Source: Xylanibacillus composti (lineage in GTDB: Bacteria > Bacillota > Bacilli > Paenibacillales > K13). From it: a stretch of DNA of 64,000 nt. Both the position numbers and the translations under genes were made by a program. The notes under the pieces are model-generated. The model ran no database searches and had not been told where the DNA came from. It was given only the letters and a program-made list of their open reading frames with translations. Of the stretch, positions 55,917-64,000 are shown one piece after another (positions within the stretch are counted from its first letter, which is position 1; the number at the start of each line of letters is the position of its first letter). Where the stretch lies: the NCBI RefSeq assembly GCF_018403685.1, contig NZ_BOVK01000032.1, forward strand, positions 1-64,000, given 5' to 3'.

Positions 55917-57290
55917 GTGAGCGAAGATTTCCAGGCACTGCTGCTTAATGTACTTTTTGTTATTCTCCCCATATTTCTCTACCATCTTTTCTGGCACGAG
56001 CGTCCCAATCGCAGCAAGAGGCCTCCCGCCCTGTATGTGGGTTTGCTTTGCAGTTGCACAGTCATCTTTTGCATGCTGCTTCCATACGAAATTGGCGCCG
56101 GCTACTATTATGATTTGCGCATCATCCCGCTTCTTGTCAGTTTCTTATATGGCGGTCCTTGGGCTGGACTCACGACCACTGTGGTGTTTATCCTCTTTCG
56201 AGCTTATATTGGGGGAGAAGGATTTTGGGTTTCGCTAGTAATTGTTTTGCCCGTGCTTCTGATTGGCTATTTGTGCACAAGTGCCTTCAGCAGGTCACAT
56301 CGAGGAAAACGAATTGCCGCAGGCGTTGCGCTAAGCATGACCCATTCTGCTGTATTCGCATTCATTTACTCCCTGTACCACCCCGGACCGTACACCTTAA
56401 CCCAATTGCAAAAATACGGAACAATCGCGTTGATTCAAGCCGGAAGCGCGGCGCTAGTTTTTTATTTAATAGAGGAAATGCTGCGAAACCATGCGCTTCG
56501 CTTGAAGTTTTGGCAAGCGGAGAAAACCAAAGTTGTCAATCAATTGGCAGCCAGTGTATCCCATGAAGTGCGCAATCCATTGACCGTTACAGCCGGCTTC
56601 CTCCAGCTGTTGAAGCAGCATGACCTTCCCGCTGAAAAACGCGATCTTTATATTCAGGTAGCCTTGGATGAATTGAAAAAAGCGGAGGGCATCGTCTCGG
56701 ATTATTTGTCGCTCACCCATGCCAAGACTACTGTTAATCAGACGCTTGATCTCCGGAAAGAAGCAGAGGCCTGCTTGACACTGCTTGGACCGTTCGCCAA
56801 ACTGAACGGCGTGCAAATGATATCCTATATAGCTGCAGAAGGCATATACATACGCGGAAATGAGCAGAAACTAAGGCAATGCTTGATCAATGTGATGAAA
56901 AATGGAATCGAAGCGATGCCCCATGGCGGCAAGCTTGTGATCGATCTTGCCCCCGGCAAACATTCACGCGAAGTCGTGATCACAATCACCGATACGGGGA
57001 TCGGTATGGATGAGGAGCAAATCAAGCATCTCGGCAGTCCGTTCTATGCCCATGCTGGCAAGGGAACCGGACTCGGACTCATGGTCGCTTACAGCATCAT
57101 AGATGCCATGGAGGGCAGTGTTTTCGTTGACAGCACCGTCGGGGAAGGGACAACCTTTGCGATTACATTCCCGATTGTCAAAGACAAGCCCAGGTTTCCG
57201 CTTTACCCTAGAAGAAGCCATTCTCCGCTTGCTGCTCCCCGCAAACTCAGACGCATGATGGAGCTAAAGCGAACGCCCGACCGGAGTTAA
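55917..57290 (+). CDS. sensor histidine kinase with 5TMR-LYT domain, KinB-like
   Basis: This is a 457-residue membrane histidine kinase. Five to six N-terminal membrane helices (residues about 10-190) fit the 5TMR-LYT sensor domain. The H box is SVSHEVRNPLTV, the N box LINVMKNGIEAMPHGG, G1 DTGIGMDEEQ and G2 GKGTGLGLMVAY. A basic tail follows. The start is GTG 55917. No response regulator is adjacent, so it is an orphan. Kinases with this layout feed the Spo0A phosphorelay in B. subtilis (KinB) and paenibacilli, and the neighbouring sigK and spoVA make a sporulation role plausible but unproven. Confidence 0.9.
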   Translation: MSEDFQALLLNVLFVILPIFLYHLFWHERPNRSKRPPALYVGLLCSCTVIFCMLLPYEIGAGYYYDLRIIPLLVSFLYGGPWAGLTTTVVFILFRAYIGGEGFWVSLVIVLPVLLIGYLCTSAFSRSHRGKRIAAGVALSMTHSAVFAFIYSLYHPGPYTLTQLQKYGTIALIQAGSAALVFYLIEEMLRNHALRLKFWQAEKTKVVNQLAASVSHEVRNPLTVTAGFLQLLKQHDLPAEKRDLYIQVALDELKKAEGIVSDYLSLTHAKTTVNQTLDLRKEAEACLTLLGPFAKLNGVQMISYIAAEGIYIRGNEQKLRQCLINVMKNGIEAMPHGGKLVIDLAPGKHSREVVITITDTGIGMDEEQIKHLGSPFYAHAGKGTGLGLMVAYSIIDAMEGSVFVDSTVGEGTTFAITFPIVKDKPRFPLYPRRSHSPLAAPRKLRRMMELKRTPDRS

Positions 57291-57303
57291 CCGGCCGGGC
57301 GTT
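57272..57303 (+). terminator. bidirectional terminator between the kinase and sigK
   Basis: AACGCCCG-CCGG closes on AGTTAA with CCGG-CGGGCGTT and is followed by TTGGCTTT on the plus strand. The stem begins inside the last kinase codons. On the minus strand it lies directly after the sigK stop. Confidence 0.8.
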
Positions 57304-57308
57304 TGGCT

Positions 57309-58013
57309 TTACCGCTGCTTTTGTTTATAAAATTCATGGTAAAGCTTCATTAAGGCGCGCTTCTCAATGCGCGATACGTAGGAACGCGAAATCCCCAATT
57401 CCTTGGCAATTTCCCGTTGGGTGCGTTCTTCGCCCCCTTTATCCAAGCCGAACCGGCCGCGAATGACTTCCTGCTCACGCTCATCCAATATGTGCAAATG
57501 ACTGTAAATTTTATTCTTTTCGATTTTCACCTGCACCTTCTCCACGACCTCGTCGTGCTCCGTTCCGAGAATATCCTGAAGCGTAATTTCATTTCCTTCC
57601 TTGTCCGTGCCGATCGGATCGTGCAGAGATACGTCCTTGCGGGTTTTCTTCAGCGAGCGCAGGTGCATGAGAATCTCATTCTCGATGCAGCGTGCCGCAA
57701 AGGTCGCCAGCTTCGTTCCTTTATTCGGACTATAGCTCTCAATTGCCTTAATTAACCCGATCGTTCCAATCGAGATGAGATCCTCTTGATCTTCCCCGGT
57801 ATTGTCGAACTTTTTGACAATATGCGCGACCAAGCGCAAGTTATGTTCAATCAAAATATTGCGGGATACGGCATCTCCTTCTGCCATGCGCTTCAGATGA
57901 AGCGCTTCTTCCTGCTCCTCAAGCGGTTGGGGAAAGACGTTGCTCTTCACATACGAAACCAGCAGCATCAATTCTTTGACGAACATGGCAATGGCAGCAA
58001 ATAATCCAGGCAC
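57309..58013 (-). CDS. sigK: RNA polymerase sporulation sigma factor SigK
   Basis: Sigma-K directs late mother-cell transcription (coat, cortex). The 234-residue protein has the pro-sequence region ([20 protein letters not shown]) removed by SpoIVFB in the family. Region 2 has [20 protein letters not shown] and [20 protein letters not shown], and region 4 ends [20 protein letters not shown]. The gene is a single continuous frame with no skin-type insertion at the usual site. The start GTG 58013 is ten bases after GGAGGT; GTG 58022 is one base from it. A terminator-like hairpin lies upstream in the leader. Confidence 0.97.
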   Translation of the reverse strand: MPGLFAAIAMFVKELMLLVSYVKSNVFPQPLEEQEEALHLKRMAEGDAVSRNILIEHNLRLVAHIVKKFDNTGEDQEDLISIGTIGLIKAIESYSPNKGTKLATFAARCIENEILMHLRSLKKTRKDVSLHDPIGTDKEGNEITLQDILGTEHDEVVEKVQVKIEKNKIYSHLHILDEREQEVIRGRFGLDKGGEERTQREIAKELGISRSYVSRIEKRALMKLYHEFYKQKQR

Positions 58014-58164
58014 GCTGTTCACACCTCCATCAGAGTCAGAGCGGCAGGAACTGGCCGCAAAGGTTAAGGTTGAAGCCTGACTTGCCCGGAAGTGGACCTG
58101 CAACCCCCACAGCGTATCGCCAAAGGGATGGCTGGCTGAGCGCCCCGTCATGAGGTCCACCTGC

Positions 58165-58207
58165 AAAAAAGGCAACAGAACCGCTCATCAAGGAGCGGAC
58201 TGTTACC
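58165..58207 (-). terminator. terminator-like hairpin in the sigK leader
   Basis: On the minus strand AACAG-CCGCTC pairs with GAGCGG-CTGTT (closed by GG/CC), 6 nt loop, then TTTTTTG. No minus-strand gene lies upstream within the next kilobases, so it would stop transcripts heading for sigK, 150 bp before its start. Confidence 0.65.
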
Positions 58208-58359
58208 ATTGTATGTGGGGGTACGCCTATGTGTGCCTGTACGTGGGGAAGATTCAAATTGTCAGCCAAACAACGTGTACATGAAGACAAAAAGTTGGAA
58301 TCATACGTATAGCCATTGTGAAATTTAGGATAATAATGCTATAACAAGCAAAGGTTGCG
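58208..58359. other. divergent promoter region between sigK and the 58.4 kb membrane gene
   Basis: This part of the 346 bp gene-free stretch should hold the promoters of sigK and of the plus-strand gene. CATACGTAT at 58302-58310 on the plus strand resembles the -10 of mother-cell sigma factors (CATA-N3-T), but the match is too weak to assign. An 84-codon minus-strand frame here has no RBS or recognisable features. Confidence 0.4.
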
Positions 58360-59166
58360 ATTCCGACGAAAAACTACGAAAACACCGAGAACAAATTCAG
58401 ACGATACAAAGCTCATGTCAGTATCGCCGGCACAACGCAGTTCCACCTGCGGAACCCCTATGTCATCGCTTGGTGGTCAGCCGCGTTTCCGGGCTTTGGA
58501 CATCTGTTGCTCAGCAAGTATTTGCGGGGGCTCGTTTTGTTTTGCTGGGAAGTATTCGTCAATATTCAGGCAAAAATCAATCTGGCGATGGTTCACTCCT
58601 TTTGCGGTGATATTGCGCTGGCCAAGGAAGTGCTCGAGACTAGATGGATGCTTTTGTATATTCCCGTCTATTTGTTCGGCATCTGGGACAGCTACCGGAC
58701 AACAATAGATATGAACAATGTGTATCTGCTTGCTGAACGGGAAGACGCGCCCTTTAATTCCTTCAGCATCGGCGCGCTTGAAATTAATTATTTGGACAAG
58801 CGCAGCCCGCTTATGTCCGTCATCTGGTCACTGTTCATGCCCGGATTAGGGCAGCTGCATATTCACCGGCTATTGACCGCATTTTTTGCGCAGGTATGGA
58901 CCATTGTCTTTCTGTATTTTTCAAATTTGCTCGTCGCTGTCCATTTTCTGTTTATGGGGGACATCGCGAGTGGAACGGCTGTCCTTAACAAGCAGTGGCT
59001 TCTCTTTATGCCGTCCATGTGGGGGTTTGCTGTGTACGATTCGTATGTCAATACGGTTGAAAACAATAAACTGTATGGCGCTGAACAGAAAAGCTTTCTT
59101 ATAAAAGATTTTCAAAACCCCGGTTTCAAGGTAATGCGAGGGAAAGTGGTGAGTGGACAACCGTGA
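58360..59166 (+). CDS. polytopic membrane protein of unknown function, start uncertain
   Basis: I recognise no named family. About 268 residues in frame, with an internal duplication-like pattern: AAFPGFGHLLLSKYLRG near the N-terminus and SLFMPGLGQLHIHRLLT in the second half, each followed by a hydrophobic helix and a WDSYRTT or YDSYVNT element next to NNVYLLAE or NNKLYGAE. This suggests two repeated PGxG-membrane units. The frame is open from 58345 and clearly coding from about 58380 (RRYKAHVS), but it has no ATG, GTG or TTG before 58507. ATT 58360, five bases after AAAGG, is the best-placed codon. The start may be non-canonical, or a base may be wrong. Its stop overlaps the next GTG. Confidence 0.7.
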   Translation: MPTKNYENTENKFRRYKAHVSIAGTTQFHLRNPYVIAWWSAAFPGFGHLLLSKYLRGLVLFCWEVFVNIQAKINLAMVHSFCGDIALAKEVLETRWMLLYIPVYLFGIWDSYRTTIDMNNVYLLAEREDAPFNSFSIGALEINYLDKRSPLMSVIWSLFMPGLGQLHIHRLLTAFFAQVWTIVFLYFSNLLVAVHFLFMGDIASGTAVLNKQWLLFMPSMWGFAVYDSYVNTVENNKLYGAEQKSFLIKDFQNPGFKVMRGKVVSGQP

Positions 59167-59633
59167 TTCAAATTTTTTCTGCCTTTGAACATTCAACTCA
59201 TTTGGAGCTGGCTATCAGTTATCTGGAGAAAAACGGAATAAACAAGGAAAAGATTTTCGCTGTTCCGCTAACCAATCGCAAGACAGAGCGCAGGATGTTC
59301 GATAGCATGCATAATGCTGACGGCATTTCTCTCATCAGTACAGGAGCTGCATTGGGAACAGCCTTAGCTGTTATAGGAGCAAGCATAGGATTCAAGTTGA
59401 ATTGGGGGCCGATCTATTGGGGATTGATCGGAGCAGCTTCAGGCTTCTTCTTAGGATTTCTCATTAACTTCTTTTATTACAAGGTGATTAAGAAGCATCA
59501 ACGTCTGCTCCGTGGCAAGAACCTTGAGGTCATCTTAATCATCGAATGTGAAGAACAGCAAGGCGATACGGTTGAGGAAATACTTTGGCATCACTTGGCT
59601 TTAGGTACGGCGCGCGTATTAAGTCAAAGCTAG
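59163..59633 (+). CDS. small membrane protein of unknown function
   Basis: I do not recognise this 156-residue protein. A soluble N-terminal alpha/beta part (SAFEHSTHLELAISYLEKNG, a BON- or ferredoxin-like opening) is followed by two glycine-rich membrane helices (TGAALGTALAVIGASIGF, and GLIGAASGFFLGFLINFFYY) and a short acidic tail (ILIIECEEQQGDTVEEIL). This is the layout of proteins that sense or traffic at the membrane, but no function follows. GTG 59163 overlaps the stop of the upstream gene (GTGA), so the pair is coupled. Confidence 0.8.
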   Translation: MIQIFSAFEHSTHLELAISYLEKNGINKEKIFAVPLTNRKTERRMFDSMHNADGISLISTGAALGTALAVIGASIGFKLNWGPIYWGLIGAASGFFLGFLINFFYYKVIKKHQRLLRGKNLEVILIIECEEQQGDTVEEILWHHLALGTARVLSQS

Positions 59634-59746
59634 ATCGCTGTGTCGCCCTTTATCTGGCACCCGTACTTCTGGAGGCTGCATAACCATCCCGGGGGATTGG
59701 AACGATAATGCTGTTGCCTATTATAATGAAAGGAGTGCATGAGCCA

Positions 59747-60598
59747 ATGGACACAGAGATGGAATATGGAAGTGATTACAACTACATTCCGGTTACATCT
59801 GTCGGCAGCGGTCTTAGCTACGAGGTACTTCCCGATCTCTTGGGTCACACTATCCAAATCGTCAATATCTGTTTGGTCGGAAACCCGGGATCTAAGGATT
59901 TTGTCTTAGTTGACACAGGAATGCCGAAATCTGCTGACGAAATTATCTCGGTTACAGAAGAACGCTTTGGCCCGAACAGTCGGCCGAAAGCTATCGTTTT
60001 GACACACGGGCATTTTGATCATGTAGGTGCCGCCATTGACTTGGTCAAGCATTGGAATGTTCCTGTATATGCTCATGAATTAGAGCTTCCCTACTTGACC
60101 GGGAAAATGAGCTATCCAGAGCCAGATCCGACTGTAGAAGGAGGCATGGTTGCCAAGATGTCTCCCCTTTTTCCAAACGAACCGGTCAATTTGGGAAATC
60201 ATATCCATACGCTGCCGTCAGATGGAAGTGTGCCTTATTTAACGGGTTTTCGCTGGATTCATACGCCCGGGCATACCCCAGGGCACATATCGTTGTTTCG
60301 AGACAAGGACCGTGCACTCATTGCAGCGGATGCGTTCGTAGCTGTCAAGCAGGATTCGCTCTATAAGGTTCTGACACAACAAATGGAAATCAGCGGACCG
60401 CCTAGATATCTGACCACGGATTGGCAAGCCGCTTGGGAATCCGTCAGAAAACTGGAAGCACTCAAGCCAAGCGTTGCTATTACGGGTCATGGAAAGCCTC
60501 TATCCGGCGAAATGTTAGCGAACGGCTTGAAGAAGCTTGCGAATGAATTTGACCGTATGGCAATCCCTGATTACGGAAAATACGCTAGCCGGCATTAA
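59747..60598 (+). CDS. MBL-fold metallo-hydrolase
   Basis: This is a metallo-beta-lactamase superfamily hydrolase of 283 residues. The zinc motif is THGHFDHVG (HxHxDH), preceded by VDTGMP. Further ligands lie in HTPGHTPGHISLF, DAFVAV and ITGHGKPL. It lacks a signal peptide. The glyoxalase-II-like arrangement is generic, and lactonase or thioesterase activity cannot be told apart. I use ATG 59747, about 12 bases after AAAGGAG; ATG 59726 and the frame start at 59708 are in frame upstream. It is probably a single gene. Confidence 0.88.
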   Translation: MDTEMEYGSDYNYIPVTSVGSGLSYEVLPDLLGHTIQIVNICLVGNPGSKDFVLVDTGMPKSADEIISVTEERFGPNSRPKAIVLTHGHFDHVGAAIDLVKHWNVPVYAHELELPYLTGKMSYPEPDPTVEGGMVAKMSPLFPNEPVNLGNHIHTLPSDGSVPYLTGFRWIHTPGHTPGHISLFRDKDRALIAADAFVAVKQDSLYKVLTQQMEISGPPRYLTTDWQAAWESVRKLEALKPSVAITGHGKPLSGEMLANGLKKLANEFDRMAIPDYGKYASRH

Positions 60599-60856
60599 AA
60601 TCGTCTTCACTAAGCATGACAGGCGCCCCCTACCTTGCGACTAACGAAAGCTATTTCCGCTGGCAGGAGTAAGGGGGAGTTTGGCTTGGCAAGCATAGGC
60701 GAAGCGTCATTCCCTGCTTTTACGCCCCGCATCGGTCAATGCCAATGTGCCTGAGCGAGAAAGATTAGCTGCATATTCATGGGCATATAATATGAGTGTT
60801 TGCCAGCCTCCGCATCCTGCAATTTGTGTCTAATTAGAAAAAATGCGAGAAGTCCC
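60599..60856. other. intergenic region after the MBL gene
   Basis: It contains an imperfect stem, CCCCCTACCTTGC (60626-60638) against GCAGGAGTAAGGGGG (60663-60677), which may end the MBL transcript. The loop has ACGAAAGCTATTTCCGC, which faintly resembles the palindromic repeats elsewhere. No ORF or RNA gene was recognised in the rest. Confidence 0.4.
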
Positions 60857-60885
60857 TTGACATGATAGGCGAATGTAAGTAATAA
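60857..60885 (+). promoter_or_regulatory. sigma-A promoter of ahpC-ahpF
   Basis: TTGACA (60857-60862), 17 bp, TAATAA (60880-60885), with the PerR box just downstream. Confidence 0.8.
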
Positions 60886-60896
60886 TAATTACATAA

Positions 60897-60911
60897 TTGT
60901 AATCATTATAG
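60897..60911 (+). promoter_or_regulatory. PerR box upstream of ahpC
   Basis: TTGTAATCATTATAG matches the 7-1-7 Per box TTATAATNATTATAA at 12 of 14 specified positions and lies over the expected start of transcription. Peroxide-inducible repression by PerR/Fur-type metalloregulators is therefore likely. Confidence 0.8.
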
Positions 60912-60997
60912 TTACAGTTCAGGCAAGCAGAGCTTCCTTGCTTGACACTGTCAGCTATATTGATCATACAAATAACTCATTAGGAGGAAGATGCAGT

Positions 60998-61561
60998 ATG
61001 TCTCTGATTGGAAAAGAAGTTGCCCCATTTAAAGCACAAGCATTCCGCAACGGAGAGTTTATCGAGGTGACAGAACAGGATCTGAAGGGAAAATGGAGTG
61101 TAGTATGCTTCTATCCGGCAGACTTCACATTTGTTTGCCCGACTGAGCTTGAAGATCTGCAGAACCACTACGAGGAGCTGAAGGCTCTTGGCACGGAAGT
61201 GTATTCCGTATCCACAGATACTCACTTCACTCACAAAGCATGGCATGACAGCTCTGAAGCGATCGGCAAAATCACTTACACGATGATTGGCGACCCTTCC
61301 CATACAATCAGCCGCAACTTTGACGTCTTGATTGAAGAGGACGGCCTGGCGGATCGCGGTACGTTCATCATCGACCCGGACGGCATCATCCAAGCTGTAG
61401 AAATTAACGCTGGCGGCATCGGACGCGACGCAAGCACGCTGATCAACAAAATCAAAGCAGCACAATATGTTCGCAAGCATCCAGGCGAAGTGTGCCCGGC
61501 CAAATGGCAGGAAGGCGCAGAAACACTCAAGCCTAGCCTGGACCTTGTAGGAAAGATTTAA
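60998..61561 (+). CDS. ahpC: alkyl hydroperoxide reductase subunit C (peroxiredoxin)
   Basis: AhpC is a typical 2-Cys peroxiredoxin that reduces H2O2 and organic peroxides. The 187-residue protein has the peroxidatic Cys47 in FTFVCPTE and the resolving Cys166 in [11 protein letters not shown] at 60998 follows TTAGGAGGAAG and is preferred over the in-frame start at 60938. It is the first gene of ahpC-ahpF, with a PerR box and sigma-A promoter upstream. Confidence 0.98.
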   Translation: MSLIGKEVAPFKAQAFRNGEFIEVTEQDLKGKWSVVCFYPADFTFVCPTELEDLQNHYEELKALGTEVYSVSTDTHFTHKAWHDSSEAIGKITYTMIGDPSHTISRNFDVLIEEDGLADRGTFIIDPDGIIQAVEINAGGIGRDASTLINKIKAAQYVRKHPGEVCPAKWQEGAETLKPSLDLVGKI

Positions 61562-61571
61562 GGGCCCGAAT

Positions 61572-63101
61572 ATGGCACTGGACACAGAGATCAAATCACA
61601 ACTTGCGCAATATCTCGAACTATTGGAAGGAGATATTGTGCTGAAAGTCAGCGCAGGCTCCGATGCTGTATCCAAAGAAATGCTGGATCTGGTCGAGGAG
61701 TTGTCCAGCATGTCCGCCAGAATCACTATCGAAAAAACAGAGCTGCCCCGTACACCAAGCTTCAGTGTAAACCGCGTTGGCGAAGACACGGGTGTCACGT
61801 TCGCCGGAGTCCCGCTTGGCCATGAGTTCACATCCTTGGTGCTGGCTCTGCTGCAAGTTAGCGGCAGAGCTCCCAAGGTGGATCAGAGCGTCATTGACCA
61901 GATCAAGGCACTGCCTGGCGAATATCATTTCGAAACGTTTGTCAGCCTGAGCTGCCACAATTGTCCGGATGTCGTGCAGGCGCTCAATGTCATGAGCGTG
62001 GTCCATCCCGGCATCACGCACACCATGATCGATGGCGCGGCCTTCAAAGAAGAGGCCGAGAGCAGAGATGTCATGGCTGTTCCTTCCGTCTTCCTGAACG
62101 GCGAGTTTTTCGAGAGCGGCCGCATGTCGCTTGAAGAAATTCTGGCCAAGATCGGAAGCGCGCCGGACGCATCGGCCTTTGCCGACAAAGATCCCTTTGA
62201 CGTTCTTGTCATCGGCGGCGGCCCGGCAGGGGCAAGCGCAGCCATCTATGCCGCGCGCAAAGGCATTCGCACGGGTATTGTGGCGGAACGCTTCGGCGGT
62301 CAGGTGATGGACACCTTGGGAATAGAGAACTTTATCAGCGTTAAATATACGGAAGGTCCTAAACTCGTAGCCAGCTTGGAAGAGCATGTGAAAGAGTACG
62401 GGATCGATATCATGAATCTGCAGCGTGCCAAACGGTTGGAGAAGAAGGAACTGGTCGAAGTTGAGCTCGAAAACGGCGCAGTGCTGAAGAGCAAAACAGT
62501 CATCCTCTCCACAGGCGCCCGCTGGCGCAATTTAGGAGTGCCGGGCGAAGCAGAATTCAAGAACAAAGGGGTAGCCTATTGCCCGCACTGCGACGGACCG
62601 TTGTTCGAAGGCAAGCATGTAGCTGTAGTAGGCGGCGGCAACTCCGGCGTCGAAGCGGCTATCGACCTGGCCGGCATAGCTGGTCATGTCACGGTCTTCG
62701 AATTCATGCCGGAGATGAAGGCTGACGCTGTTCTGCAAGACCGCTTGCACAGCTTGTCTAACGTAACGGTATTGACCAACGTGCAGGTGAAGGAAATCAC
62801 AGGCGACGACAAAGTAAACGGCATTGCCTACTTAGAACGCGATACCGAAGCCACGAAGCATATCGACCTGCAGGGCGTATTCGTGCAAATCGGCCTAGTT
62901 CCTAATACAGACTGGCTTGGCGATACGGTTGAGCGTACCCGCTTCGGCGAAATTGTCGTCGATAACCGCGGAGCTACGAACGTGCCGGGCGTTTTCGCCG
63001 CAGGCGACTGCACGAACAGTCCCTACAAGCAAATCATCATTTCTATGGGATCTGGAGCGAATGCAGCCTTGGGGGCATTCGACTATCTCATTCGCAATTA
63101 A
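61572..63101 (+). CDS. ahpF: alkyl hydroperoxide reductase subunit F
   Basis: AhpF is the flavoprotein NAD(P)H disulfide reductase that recycles AhpC. The 509-residue protein has an N-terminal pair of thioredoxin-like folds with Cys128-His-Asn-Cys131, FAD binding at [12 protein letters not shown] (about 213-224), the redox centre Cys337-Pro-His-Cys340, NAD(P) binding [11 protein letters not shown] and a C-terminal FAD motif [12 protein letters not shown] at 61572 lies 10 bp after ahpC with a weak RBS, so co-translation is likely. Confidence 0.98.
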   Translation: MALDTEIKSQLAQYLELLEGDIVLKVSAGSDAVSKEMLDLVEELSSMSARITIEKTELPRTPSFSVNRVGEDTGVTFAGVPLGHEFTSLVLALLQVSGRAPKVDQSVIDQIKALPGEYHFETFVSLSCHNCPDVVQALNVMSVVHPGITHTMIDGAAFKEEAESRDVMAVPSVFLNGEFFESGRMSLEEILAKIGSAPDASAFADKDPFDVLVIGGGPAGASAAIYAARKGIRTGIVAERFGGQVMDTLGIENFISVKYTEGPKLVASLEEHVKEYGIDIMNLQRAKRLEKKELVEVELENGAVLKSKTVILSTGARWRNLGVPGEAEFKNKGVAYCPHCDGPLFEGKHVAVVGGGNSGVEAAIDLAGIAGHVTVFEFMPEMKADAVLQDRLHSLSNVTVLTNVQVKEITGDDKVNGIAYLERDTEATKHIDLQGVFVQIGLVPNTDWLGDTVERTRFGEIVVDNRGATNVPGVFAAGDCTNSPYKQIIISMGSGANAALGAFDYLIRN

Positions 63102-63124
63102 AGAATTCATTTCCCTAACTATAG

Positions 63125-63167
63125 GACTGTCTGCAAGACTTTCGACTTGCAGACAGTCTCTTTTTTT
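63125..63167 (+). terminator. terminator of ahpC-ahpF
   Basis: GACTGTCTGCAAG pairs perfectly with CTTGCAGACAGTC around 8 nt, then CTTTTTTT. Confidence 0.96.
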
Positions 63168-63274
63168 GTCCATGACCCCTATCTCCTGTTCTACACCGGG
63201 CAGCCAAGGAATACAATGTACAGCATGTACTTGTTGGTCAAGCCTTATTCTTACTTGTAGAAGGAGAAGCGAAC

Positions 63275-63907
63275 ATGAACAGTTTTCTTGGCTATATTGT
63301 GTTAGGACTGACCTTAGCCGCACCGATTGGTCCCGTCAACTCGGCTCAGCTTGACAAAGGCATCCGCTTCGGCTTTTTCCATGCATGGCTCGTAGGATTA
63401 GGGGCGATGGTCGCCGATGCCGTCTTCATGCTGCTCATTTACTTCGGCTTGGCCCACTTTTTAAGCACACCCTTTATGAAGACCTTCCTGTGGTCTTTCG
63501 GCTGCTTTGTCCTGCTTTATTGCGGCATCGACAGCATGCGGAACGCGCATGCCCTTCAGGCTGATATGCGGCAGGGAAACGAGTCTTCCCTTCGCTCCTT
63601 TTCCTCCGGCTTCTTCATGACATTGACCAATCCCCTCAGCATCCTGTTTTGGCTCGGCATCTACGGCTCCATCCTGGCCAAAACGGCAGAAACCTATGCG
63701 ACCTGGGATCTGCTGCTATACAGTTCGGGCATATTCATTGGCATATTCTTGTGGGACGTCGGCATGGCTGCCGCAGCCAGCCTGTTTGCCCGATGGCTCA
63801 ACTCCCATGTGCTCGGCTGGATTACCAGAATCGCAGGCTTTTCTTTAATCGTGTTCGGCGTTTATTTCGGCTGGCAGGCTGTTCATATGCTGGCATCACG
63901 CCTCTGA
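63275..63907 (+). CDS. LysE family translocator
   Basis: This is a membrane exporter of the LysE/RhtB superfamily (amino acids or related metabolites), 210 residues with six hydrophobic segments. The N-terminal APIGPVNSAQLDKGI is the family signature (usually PGP). The middle has SGFFMTLTNPLSILFW, also typical. ATG at 63275 follows AGAAGGAGAAG. The substrate cannot be assigned. Its last 12 bases overlap the end of a convergent minus-strand gene. Confidence 0.92.
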   Translation: MNSFLGYIVLGLTLAAPIGPVNSAQLDKGIRFGFFHAWLVGLGAMVADAVFMLLIYFGLAHFLSTPFMKTFLWSFGCFVLLYCGIDSMRNAHALQADMRQGNESSLRSFSSGFFMTLTNPLSILFWLGIYGSILAKTAETYATWDLLLYSSGIFIGIFLWDVGMAAAASLFARWLNSHVLGWITRIAGFSLIVFGVYFGWQAVHMLASRL

Positions 63908-64000
63908 CGCCTCTTCCTCTCTTTTCCACCTTCTTGTCATGATCCAGGTTACGGCACCCAGTACTACAAGAAACCCCAGGCTGATGAAAAATCCGGGTCT
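63896..64000 (-). CDS. membrane protein, C-terminal end only
   Basis: A minus-strand frame enters from the right edge and stops at 63896 (TGA). The visible 34 residues are a membrane segment (FFISLGFLVVLGAVTWIM) followed by a basic/acidic cytoplasmic tail (TRRWKREEEASEA), a common ending for transporters or channel proteins. The family cannot be told. It converges with the LysE gene, with a 12 bp overlap. Confidence 0.65.
   Translation of the reverse strand, partial: RPGFFISLGFLVVLGAVTWIMTRRWKREEEASEA

Noticed and set aside
57309-58013. sigK interrupted by a skin-type element
   Set aside because: The frame is continuous across regions 2 to 4, with no recombinase gene nearby.
58036-58290. 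84-codon minus-strand frame upstream of sigK
   Set aside because: It has no RBS, homology or membrane or helix pattern. It runs through the terminator-like hairpin.

Overview
The window comes from an endospore-forming Bacillota chromosome and most resembles the Paenibacillaceae. The evidence is the sporulation genes (spoIIP, gpr, spoVAC-AD-AE, sigK), the competence genes (comEA, comEB, comEC, comER), a CIRCE-controlled hrcA-grpE-dnaK-dnaJ operon, a T-box upstream of leuS, and a gene order that follows Bacillus subtilis from yqeG through gpr. The DNA looks moderately GC-rich, and TTG and GTG starts are common. Nearly everything up to about 58 kb lies on the minus strand. I see no tRNA, rRNA, insertion sequence, prophage or CRISPR array.

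Layout by coordinate. 1-7.5 kb: addA (its last codons are cut off by the window edge) and addB, the recombination helicase-nuclease. 7.7-10.8 kb: an RlmI-type methyltransferase, a Na/Pi-cotransporter family protein and a frameshifted NUDIX gene. 10.9-21.1 kb: the heat-shock operon hrcA-grpE-dnaK-dnaJ, then three small stress- or spore-type genes, prmA, a site-2 protease, rsmE and mtaB. 21.2-29.5 kb: GNAT acetyltransferase, hemW, lepA, a YqxA-like gene, spoIIP, gpr, rpsT and holA. 29.7-38.6 kb: an ECF sigma/anti-sigma pair and the competence genes, with metY and a patatin-like gene inserted between comEB and comEA. 38.8-47.9 kb: leuS with its T-box, then a tightly packed yqeG-yqeH-aroE-yhbY-nadD-yqeK-rsfS-cvfB-yqeM operon. 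48-52.4 kb: a MoxR/DUF58/transglutaminase operon. 52.6-55.7 kb: a SpoVA-type forespore operon led by a YetF protein that carries a DUF1657-like tail, with a free DUF1657 gene diverging from it. 55.9-58 kb: an orphan 5TMR-LYT histidine kinase and an uninterrupted sigK. 58.3-64 kb: an unknown membrane gene pair, a metallo-beta-lactamase hydrolase, PerR-type ahpC-ahpF, a LysE exporter and the end of another membrane protein.

The strongest signals not explained by ordinary genes are these: (1) a family of palindromic intergenic repeats of about 50 bp, seven copies at three loci, each locus lying directly 5' of a minus-strand gene (addB, leuS, moxR); (2) the YetF-DUF1657 fusion in the spoVA locus; (3) a G8 homopolymer frameshift in the NUDIX gene, where removing one G restores a full-length protein whose stop codon interlocks with its convergent neighbour; (4) a terminator-like hairpin in the sigK leader; (5) a conserved-looking membrane gene with no canonical start codon. 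All functional calls rest on reading translated sequence and motifs; no database search was run.
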